From NCBI GenBank assembly GCA_027596035.1, contig JADGJA010000054.1, positions 1 through 54,430 on the forward strand: a stretch of 54,430 bases of DNA, given 5' to 3'. Both the position numbers and the translations under genes were made by a program. Under the pieces are notes generated by a model. The model saw only the letters and a program-made list of their open reading frames with translations, was not told the DNA's origin and did not search any database. The stretch comes from Thoreauomyces humboldtii. Taxonomy: Eukaryota > Chytridiomycota > Chytridiomycetes > Spizellomycetales > Powellomycetaceae. Every line of letters begins with the position of its first letter. Position 1 is the stretch's first letter. Positions 47,426 through 54,430 of this stretch are shown piece after piece.

Positions 47426-49573
47426 ATGATCTCTCACATCTCGCATCCAACCTCATCCACCACGACCGGAGGACATTACCAGCCATCTCAGCAGATGTCT
47501 ACCGCAAAGCCGAGACGAAAGCCGGTCAACTACGAGAAGCTCGCCGTCATCACGACAGCGTCTTCCAGCGACACGCTCACATCTCACGGTTCGTCGGAGA
47601 GACTGGCGCCAGCATGCGATCCTCCCGAGATGGGCAAAAGCGGGAGTTCGGCAAGTCTGGAAAGTGTCGGATCGCATCGGTGAGAGGATCTTTGTCTTGC
47701 GCACGGTTTTCGTCAGTCGTGAAACGTTGAGGGTTCGTCAGCTAAACCAGCATTCGCTTTTCCTTTCCAATGATATGAAAGGTTCGCGGAAGCATCACCT
47801 GTCCACACATCGAGCAGTCCACGACTGGCACGCAAAGCGCCCGGCACGGTCAGCAGTCTTTCAACCGCATCACCTCGAAGCGCACCTCTGTCTGGCGCGT
47901 CCCCTCGTACCAGCGTCCAACAGGCTCTCGAGCGACCGCCGCTGTCGGCAGGACCCCAGCGCAACGTGGCTCCGGGCGGGCCCCGAGAAGCGTGAGTACA
48001 ACAGATGCGTCTGTCTCCAAGTTTATGTATCTGATCTATCATGGCATGCGTTGCGAAGACCACGACCTCCTCTTCCGCAACGCACGCTCTCGACGTCGGT
48101 TCCGAGGACCGAGACCCTGTCGAGGAAACCTCCACAAGCGGTAGACACACCAGAACCGACGAAGCAAGAGTTGAATGAACTGAGGGAGCCATGCGAAAGC
48201 GTACCGGTAAGCCAGAAAGCAATCGAAGAAGCTGTCCTCTTCGACATGCATCTAAACGTCGAATCGCTTTGCCTTATCAGAGGGAACAGGACGAATCAGC
48301 TCTCAAGGTTCGACGACGCGCCCAGTTTGGTTTGGCAAAGACAGGTATCAAGAGGCTCCTTGCTCCTTCAACAGGAACCTTCTCTCACAATCACATTCCC
48401 GTTTTGACCAGACTCCAACCTTCTGGAGCAGTTCAAGCAGCTGACGGATGACGCGGAGGCGCGAAAGAGCGAGCAGCAGGATCTGCATGCCGCGGTCGAG
48501 CTCCTGATGCGAAGGACGAAGGCTTTGGAGATGCAGGTGGTAGCGTTGGGGGCCGAACCAGGTGAGCGGAAGTTCGCGGGCTTTGTAGTTCGCACTTGGT
48601 TTGGAGAAGTGCTGACCGGTTTCTTGCAGTGACGAAAACCGACGGTTCACTGAGCGAAGCTAGACTCGATGAGATCACGAAGGGCGTCTGGAAGGTATGA
48701 CAGGGGGTTTGTCGAAAGATGGGGCGCAGAGCAGTATGCCTTACTTTGCCGCGCCTGTAGAAATTTGACCACTTGAGCGACCGCGCTGACGGAGTGACCA
48801 CAAAGACGAACACCGTCATGGCGGACATTCTGGTACGTCGCGGTGGCTCCAACCACTCTGATTGGTACTGCCATCCCAGGGAATCAAGTATAACTCATCC
48901 ACTCTCGCCTTAGGCCAAAACCCGAGAGATCCGTCAACACCTGAAGCTCTCGCCACCGGAAGGCACGACAGAAAACGCTATAGGTCCGACCACCCCATCA
49001 CCCGCTTTACTCAAACGCCGCGACTCGGAGACGGCGCTCGCGGTAGAGGCTCTAGCCTTCCACGAAAAGAAGAACGTCAAAGCGGGTAGCAAACCTCCAT
49101 GTGGCGCGTCAACAGCGACGACGCTCGGGACGCCCCCGGCCGTGCCAAAAAGCCCCAAACCCATCATCGCAAGTCGGAAAAAGAACGAGCAGACCGTCTC
49201 GAGTCCGTCCCCGACTCCAACGCCCGTCCATCCGTTGCAGACCGAGTCGACGTCGGAACGAGGACAGTCTTTCCACGTGCCCCCGACGCGAGTGGATTCC
49301 CGAAAGACAGGCTCGCCTCCTCCGAACAACCCATGCACTACCACCACCACCACCACTAGACCCGCGCTGGCTGACGGGTCGACGGTCGGGAAGGGCAGTA
49401 TGTCCGGAACGGGAGTCGAGTCCGTCCCGCTCCGCGTCCTCGATACCAACGCCGCCCTCGCGACGACGGCGGGAGCCGCAGAGGAGACGGGACCGACTGC
49501 AGAACGCAAAGCCAAGGATCCAGCAGCGTTCGCGGACGATCTCATGTCCATCATGAGCGACTTTGGATTCTGA
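47426..49573 (+). CDS. hypothetical disordered protein with central coiled coil
   Basis: I do not recognise this gene. Consistent splicing joins a serine-rich N-terminus (KPRRKPVNYEKLAVITTASS; ASPRSAPLSGASPRTS), a Pro-rich segment (PRPPLPQRTLSTSVPRTETL), and a central coiled coil (LLEQFKQLTDDAEARKSEQQ, then LHAAVELLMRRTKALEMQV). A short helical exon (EARLDEITKGVWKKFDHLSD) precedes a long Ser/Thr/Pro tail with a Thr run. The last residues, DDLMSIMSDFGF, are acidic-hydrophobic. At least seven short introns are used, e.g. QF-D-SNLLEQF restored at about 48350-48415. ATG 47426 is the first in frame, but the true start may be upstream. The stop is TGA 49571-49573, followed by AATAAA at 49691. Confidence 0.6.
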
Positions 49574-49690
49574 TCAGTTTTTCTCATTCGGGAGGGGTTC
49601 ACACACAAGTCTGTACATTGCCGCTTTCTTTTTTTCGGTTCGTTGTGTTTTCGTTTTTGGGATTGAAGATGCAAGGAGAGAGAGAGAGGA

Positions 49691-49696
49691 AATAAA
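49691..49696 (+). terminator. possible polyadenylation signal
   Basis: AATAAA lies 118 nt after the stop of the disordered-protein gene, in the convergent spacer. A single hexamer in a purine-rich region is weak evidence. Confidence 0.3.
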
Positions 49697-49721
49697 TATC
49701 TTTTTGGATTGCGAAAAAGAA

Positions 49722-49724
<3 letters not shown>

Positions 49725-49766
<42 letters not shown>

Positions 49767-49767
49767 C
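49725..49767. repeat. (GA)n microsatellite
   Basis: A nearly pure GA tract lies between two convergent stop codons, ending five bases before the bL31m stop. It falls in the 3' UTR of one or both genes. Confidence 0.9.
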
Positions 49768-49771
49768 AGGT

Positions 49772-50224
49772 CTACTTCTTCTTCCCCTTCTTCGCAGGCG
49801 CCACGGGAGCCGGAGCCTCCACGACCTTGACCTTCTTCTTGGCCACCGTCTCGGGATCCTCCTCGAACTCTGCGAAGGCCTCCAGATCGTAGTCCGCATA
49901 AGCCCGTTCGAACTTTGCCAGCTCTCCGCTCTGGTCGTCGAGGACGTTGAGGGCGGGGTTCCAGAGGGCGTGGTTCCTAGCGTCCTTTGTGAGCTTGAGG
50001 ACAGTGCGAGGGGACGTGGATCGAAGGGTGAAGGTGCTGCCGTCAGAGTGGACGATGGTTTGGTGGAAGAGGGGCGGGTTGACTCCCGTGGGTCGGAGGA
50101 GAGGTATCCGGGTGGAGGCGTGACGAGGGAAGCATGGTGGGAGGAGACGGAGGGAAAGGATGCTGAGGGATGGTGGAGACGCCCGATGGCAGGGTGATGC
50201 TGACCGTCGTGCTAGGAGGATCAT
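49772..50224 (-). CDS. mitochondrial ribosomal protein bL31m
   Basis: This is a large-subunit protein of the mitochondrial ribosome. A single exon encodes 150 residues from ATG 50224. Residues 1-40 (MILLARRSASPCHRASPP and on) form an Arg/Ser-rich presequence without acidic residues. The conserved core is RPTGVNPPLFHQTIVHSDGS, then FTLRSTSPR, LKLTKDARNHALWNP and ELAKFERAYADYDLEAF. The end is an acidic-then-lysine tail (APVAPAKKGKKK). The size matches fungal bL31m proteins, which carry C-terminal extensions. It is one of the few intronless genes here. Its upstream flank runs into the inverted-repeat locus at 50427, so its promoter must lie within about 200 bp or overlap that locus. Confidence 0.85.
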   Translation of the reverse strand: MILLARRSASPCHRASPPSLSILSLRLLPPCFPRHASTRIPLLRPTGVNPPLFHQTIVHSDGSTFTLRSTSPRTVLKLTKDARNHALWNPALNVLDDQSGELAKFERAYADYDLEAFAEFEEDPETVAKKKVKVVEAPAPVAPAKKGKKK

Positions 50225-50426
50225 TGTTGTGGTTTCGATTTCTGGTATCCGGGTGGATGGAGTTCTCTACGTTTCCGTTCCTCGATGGGGGAACCAAGAC
50301 GATGAGCAGGAAAGGAGGGGCAAATGGTTGTGGCTGTGCACTCTCCCCTGTCTCGAAAAGGAGGGAGGGAGGGGGATCGCCCGCTGTGCCGGACACCGCA
50401 AAGTGCCTTCCTCCCTTCCTTTCCCC

Positions 50427-50801
50427 CAGATGGGGGTCCTTCAACGACGTCCGCTTCCAAGAGATCGGCGGATCGCCTTCCGTCCGCGATGAATTCTTCG
50501 TCGCCATCTAACATGCAGGTCCAGATCAGCTTACGCCAGAGACGGTCAACCCCCAATGCGTCCGCAGCGGTTGCGCGAGCAGATGAGAAACACAAGTTGT
50601 CGGACTCGCCCTGTTCCGTTCCGTCGCGCACGAGCAGCACGACCTTTCCCGATTTACTTTCCGAGCAGAAGATCCGGAAGATGTCCGTCTCTGGCGTAAG
50701 CTGATCTGGACCTGCATGCTGGATCGCGACGAAGAATTCATCGCGGGCGGACGACGATCCGCCGATCTCCTGGAAGCGGACGTCGTCGAAGAACCCATCT
50801 G
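50427..50801. repeat. large inverted repeat 1 (arms 50427-50545 and 50685-50801)
   Basis: Two arms of 119 and 117 bp in opposite orientation are about 90% identical by hand alignment, with a perfectly matched inner block of 34 bp ending at the CCAGAGACGG edge. The loop is about 139 nt. Transcribed RNA would fold into a stem of over 100 bp. Both arms, read outward from the loop, encode nearly the same peptide (RKLIWTCMLD-DEEFIA-GRR then SADLLEADVVE), on opposite strands. This suggests an inverted duplication of a coding fragment. Confidence 0.9.
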
Positions 50802-51012
50802 CGTCAACCCAAAGGCTCACCACCAGTCTCTGATCGCTGCGTTCGAAGCAGAGCAGACCGGGTACCTGACGGACAGGGCTGTGTCAGCGCTTACGTCCGC
50901 GTGCACCGACGTTGTCGTGGAGGTGGTACCGAACTTTCAACGACAGCCGCCGATGAACTTTCGATCCACGATTTTGACTCGAGAGCTAGGACGAGGGGAT
51001 GAGTACATGTAG
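50685..51012 (+). pseudogene. coding-like remnant spanning repeat 1 right arm to repeat 2
   Basis: A plus-strand frame reads through the right arm (VRLWRKLIWTCMLDRDEEFI) and continues through ICVNPKAHHQSLIAAFEAEQ and VSALTSACTDVVVEVVPNF to a stop at 51010-51012. In the same frame a stop codon lies upstream, in the loop at about 50583. I do not recognise the family. It may be a gene fragment, or a small gene whose first exon lies within the left arm. The minus strand of the left arm has the matching peptide. Confidence 0.3.
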
Positions 51013-51082
51013 GACTTTTTTTACATCCCTTGTCCTAGCTTTCGACTCAAAATCGTGGATCGAAAGTTCATCGGCTGTCGTT
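50939..51082. repeat. inverted repeat 2 (arms 50939-51000 and 51024-51082)
   Basis: The arms of 62 and 59 bp pair almost completely, with three mismatches and two small gaps by hand count. The loop is about 23 nt and holds a run of T. It would form a long hairpin in single-stranded DNA or RNA. The stop codon of the upstream coding-like frame falls in the loop. No clear target-site duplication flanks it. Confidence 0.92.
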
Positions 51083-51416
51083 CCTACCTCTTTTCTTGCT
51101 CGTAAACATGTAAACGAAAGGGATCGGAGAAGACATCGTGTCCTTGTTGCCATACTCCGACCGAGTCAGGGTCCTTGATGCTATGTCGGGTTGGGTGGCA
51201 GATGCTTGGACCGAATATTTTCGTTCTGATATGTATTTGGAAGATTATTGTCAAAAGGTGAAGCACGTGTGTGTGTGAGCAAAGAAGAACGCTATGAAAC
51301 AAAGGGTGCTAGTAACAAAAAAAAATGGTGTAAGAGGCGTCAGATACGCTCGACCTGGTGCGGCAGTGACGGCAGTAAACAGCAGATAGAAAAAAGTCCG
51401 ATTAGGAGTCAGCCGT
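51083..51416. other. 3' flank of the SKT5-like gene
   Basis: This stretch lies between repeat 2 and the SKT5-like stop codon. It is AT-richer than its surroundings with an A run near 51318. No gene is recognised. Confidence 0.4.
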
Positions 51417-54203
51417 CTACATGATGGCGCAACCCTTCTTCTTCTTCTTGTCCTTCTTGGCTGTCTTGGGGACGCTGGTCATGGTAGGTTGCGTGGTTGC
51501 GGGATCGGTAGGGGATCGCGGAGAGGATGCTGAGGTGGGAGACGACGTGGTGATGTAAGCTGCGGCTCCTGTGGTAGGAGACGAGGAATTGGAGGCGACC
51601 GGAGGTTTGCGGGATTGTCCGACGGCCGAGGCGGTGGGCAGGTTGCGCAACTCCTTGAGTTTGGCGGCCGCCTTGGCATCGCCTTGTGCCGCGGCCCGGT
51701 CGTACCACTCGATGGCGGCTGGGATGTCTGGAACTTGCTGCTGAGGTTGCTGGGAACCGTCGGTGGCTTGTGCGTTGCCGTCTGAGTTCCCTCGTCCGAT
51801 GCCCATCTCGCAGAAGTAGCCCATCGCGAACATGGCTTTCGGTAGCCCTCCGTCGGCGGCAAGGGAGACCCATCGATGGGCTTCCGTGTCGGATTGTATC
51901 AATGTGAAGGTAGTGTTGGGATCGGAAGCACCGGTCAAGTACCAACCTCCGAGCTCGAACATGGCCTATGAAGAGAAAACATGTTAGGATTTTTGCCCTG
52001 CGTAAATTCCAGAAAACCCGACTTGCTCACCTCAAGATTTCCGTTGGCGGCCGCCAAGCTGTAGTAATAGACGCTTCGTCCGGGATCCACGGTGACACCA
52101 AAGTAGCCGTACTCGAAAGCTTCTCCGAGTTTGAACTGACATCCGCCGTGACCCAAGCCAGCACCTTGCGTCAGCAGTTCGATGAGGTACTCATGGTCAG
52201 GCCAGACGACGTTGTGCACACCGTGGTCGTGGAGAAGCGCAAGCTCGTAGAGCGCCTGCGGGTACTTCTCGGTCGCGTACTTTGCCGCCAGTTTGAGCCA
52301 CTTGACACCGTCACGTGGGTTCTTGGACTGACTGAGCTCGCCTCGGAGGAGGCACATGCCGAGACGAAACATGGCGCCCGGGTGGTTGCTGACCGCCGCC
52401 TTGCGGTAATTGTGGAGGGCGCGGTTGTTGCTCTGACCGACTCCAGCTCCCTGTTCGTAGCACAGACCGACGTGGAACAAGGCTTCCGGGTGGTCTTTCT
52501 TGGCCGCGGACGAATACAGGTTGAAGGCCTTCGAGTAATCGGCCTTGTGTTTCTCCTGAAAGCCAGGAATTCCGCTGATATACAGATTGGCGAGGAGGTA
52601 CTGGGCCTCTACGAGACCGGCAATGGACAGCTTTTTGAGCTGCTTGATAGCGAGCTCACAGTTGGCTTTCTGTTCCGCCTTGTCGAGGAACTGTACGTTG
52701 TCCACTATGAAACGCGCAGCCTCGAAGGCTTGGAACTTGTCCTTCGATCTCTTCGTACGCAGCTTCATGATCTCCATGCGCTCCTGTAGCGACGCGCTAG
52801 CCAAAGTCCCAGAAGATATGGATCCCATGTCGGAATCAGAAGCGTCCGAGCTGCCCCCGTCAAGCGTGCTAGTATCCCCTCCGAAGGAGAACCTGTGCTC
52901 CTCGGACGACGAGTCCTCTGCCGAATGTAATGATGGCACCAAAGACTGGCGATGCCTCTCCCCAAGGAGAACCTTGGGAGGAATGATGTCCTCATGCTCG
53001 CTGGCACTAGATTCCGCATAGTCGTCACCGAGCATCTGCCGCCCTTCTGTCATAACAAGATCGGGGGAAGTGGGAGCGTCCGTGGGTTGAGGTGACGCTA
53101 CAAAAGGAAGTTCAGACGCCTCGGCGGCCGGAGCCACAGGTGAATGCGGGATTGGCGCAACGGCCGACGTCGTTCGTGGCGCAGGGAGAATGTGGTCACT
53201 TGGAGGTGCATCCGTCACGGGGATGCTGTCCATGGGGTTAGCGATCTCTTTGGCGGCAGGCGAATGACTGGATATGTAGGCCGACATGCGTCCGTGCTTT
53301 TTGATCGGAGGAAGGATCGGTGACCCGCTGCCGGCATGTCCCAGCGTATCGTCTTCCATCGCTGGCTCGTCCGTCAGACGTCCAGCGGATAGCGGCGCAT
53401 CCCCGTCCTCTGGTTTCGACATGAAGATGCTCCTCCGCCGCCCCTTTTTGCCGTCGCTAGCTTGCGATCCGTCGACGGACTTTCCTCCTCCGAGTAGGTA
53501 CGAGGGCACCTGCGAGCTCGGACTGCTCCCCAACTTTGGTGAACTCTTGCCGGGTGCGTCGTAGATTCCCCGGGCTCCATGGTTGTGCATGGGCAAGCCT
53601 TCGCTCATTCCAGGGACGGACGGCCTGCGGTCGCGTGGGGAGACCATCTGTGGCGATGGCTTGGACGGCTATTCAATCAAAGACAAAAAAAAAGAGAGAG
53701 GGAGAGAGAGAGATACAATGTTCAGTGCGTGATATCGCAACGGAACCGAGTCCTTTTGGTCAGAGCCTTCGTACCGAGAAGCCACCGGATGTGTTGACGC
53801 TCAGAGGAGCCGGCGAGGGCTGAGGAGGAGGGCTATTGTCTGCGACGGCGGGCATGGAGAGCGGAGTGTTCCTGAGCCATTGCTCGACGGCATTCTTTGA
53901 CATTGCGCGCGACAGGGAGACCGACGTGGCGGAAGCGGACGACGGGGCTGGTCCTCCTACGCTGCTGCCATTGTTGAGACTGGGCAGTGGGGAGTGAGGG
54001 GGTGGACTGACGTGGGTGTAGTGGGTTCGCGCAGGAGGCTCTGGTTTTGACACTAGCGACGGACGCCTCGAACTGGCCCCAGCGTTGGAAGGAGCTGTCG
54101 CTGCGGTGACGGGCGGTGGAGGCAGAGCCTTTTCGCTGAGACCGGACCTTGAGCGAGGCATGTCTGGTTGCTTGGAGGGCGTTGGTGGGGGGTTGGCCAT
54201 CAT
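51417..54203 (-). CDS. SKT5: SKT5/CHS4-like chitin synthase activator, Sel1 repeats and CaaX box
   Basis: SKT5 (CHS4) binds and activates chitin synthase at the plasma membrane. Three exons, 54203-53775, 53668-52031 and 51965-51417, all in phase 0, give about 871 residues. The N-terminal 400 residues are Pro/Ser-rich. From roughly residue 415 at least seven Sel1 repeats follow (GLVEAQYLLANLYISG, HPEALFHVGLCYEQGAGVGQ, HPGAMFRLGMCLLRGE, GHGGCQFKLGEAFEYGYFG, LPKAMFAMGYFCEMGIGRG). The C-terminus is polylysine then GCAIM, a CaaX box predicted to be farnesylated, as in yeast SKT5. The start is the first ATG (MMANPPPTP) after stop-free but ATG-less upstream sequence. Intron 1 is 106 nt with an unusual pyrimidine tract and intron 2 is 65 nt. 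Confidence 0.9.
53692..53714. repeat. purine tract inside SKT5 intron 1
   Basis: On the minus (coding) strand this is a long CT/T tract just before the intron's 3' splice site, where a polypyrimidine tract is expected. It is longer than in other introns of the window. Confidence 0.75.
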
Positions 54204-54430
54204 TTGCTGGTGAACAAGGTGGGAGGAGGAGGAGGAGGAGGAGGACCCAGCGGGAAGGAAGCAGATGGTATAGAAGAGCGTTATGCACGGAGGACTGGGA
54301 GAGAACCCGACCGGCCGACCCAACTATGTCGCAGCAGAAGCACACTGTCTGTGTGCTACCAGAACGCACGCGCGGATCGCACCAAGGATAAGGATAAGAA
54401 GAAGGGGGGAAAAGCGAGAGAGAGAAGAAC
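54204..54430 (-). promoter_or_regulatory. 5' flank of SKT5 with (GGA)n tract
   Basis: The upstream flank of the SKT5-like gene reaches the window edge. It carries a short GGA trinucleotide run at 54222-54244 (TCC on the coding strand), 19 bp before the start codon, so probably in the 5' UTR. Confidence 0.45.

Noticed and set aside
48934..49899. 321-residue minus-strand frame over the disordered-protein gene and GA tract
   Set aside because: Its sequence is Ser/Arg/Leu low complexity produced by the reverse of the GA repeat and Pro-rich coding sequence. It also overlaps the better supported bL31m end in another frame.
50221..50823. Crinkler-type or other effector protein in the inverted-repeat locus
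   Set aside because: A short LWRKLIW stretch faintly recalls such N-termini, but the remainder does not fit, so no effector call is made.
50427..51082. Intact MITE or transposon
   Set aside because: There is no target-site duplication I can see, no transposase, and the arms carry coding sequence rather than typical terminal repeats. Copy number cannot be assessed from this window.
1..54430. tRNA, rRNA, CRISPR or bacterial operon features
   Set aside because: No cloverleaf with A/B boxes, rRNA core sequence or regularly spaced repeats was seen, and the gene content is eukaryotic.

Overview
This window is nuclear DNA of an intron-rich, gene-dense fungus, most likely a zoosporic (flagellated) one such as a chytrid. 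Nearly every gene is broken by short GT-AG introns of about 50-110 nt, most of them 60-70 nt. The products are eukaryotic: cytosolic and mitochondrial ribosomal proteins, a Pol I factor, an Argonaute, a T7-like mitochondrial RNA polymerase and a chitin synthase activator (the fungal marker). Two genes look ciliary: a LEKR1-like coiled-coil protein and a TTC29-like TPR protein. Fungi that lost the flagellum would not be expected to keep these, so the chytrid placement is an inference from gene content.

Layout. Left third (about 0.2-17.6 kb): PSO2/SNM1 nuclease (-), ribosomal protein eL42 (+), a small unknown gene (-), MMS19 (-), SLX1 (-), GRC3 polynucleotide kinase (+) and an unknown alpha-helical-repeat protein (-). 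Three DNA-repair genes sit on one strand within 11.4 kb. Middle (17.9-39.6 kb): a slicer-type Argonaute with an N-terminal PAM2 motif (+), LEKR1-like (+), mitochondrial RNA polymerase RPO41 (-), TTC29-like (+), an RRN6/TAF1C-like Pol I factor (-), a GRAM-TBC-EF-hand Rab GAP (+) and a small coiled-coil protein (+). Right third (40-54.4 kb): a large DH-PH RhoGEF with a GAP-like C-terminal region (+), an alpha/beta-hydrolase that has lost its serine and histidine (-), a disordered/coiled-coil protein (+), mitochondrial ribosomal protein bL31m (-), a 0.65 kb locus with two large inverted repeats, and an SKT5/CHS4 Sel1-repeat protein with a C-terminal CaaX box (-).

Most genes are arranged as convergent or divergent pairs with short spacers. 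Divergent spacers range from a few dozen bases (RRN6-like / TBC) to about 350 bp (helical-repeat gene / Argonaute, with a CT microsatellite). No tRNA, rRNA, CRISPR array or intact transposon was seen. Several shown intron positions were derived by hand from reading frame and splice signals, so exon borders of the highly split genes (MMS19, the helical-repeat gene, RhoGEF, RRN6-like) are approximate.

The most unusual items are the Argonaute with a perfect PAM2 motif, the paired inverted-repeat locus that encodes the same peptide on both strands (a possible hairpin-RNA source in an RNAi-competent genome), and the catalytically dead hydrolase.
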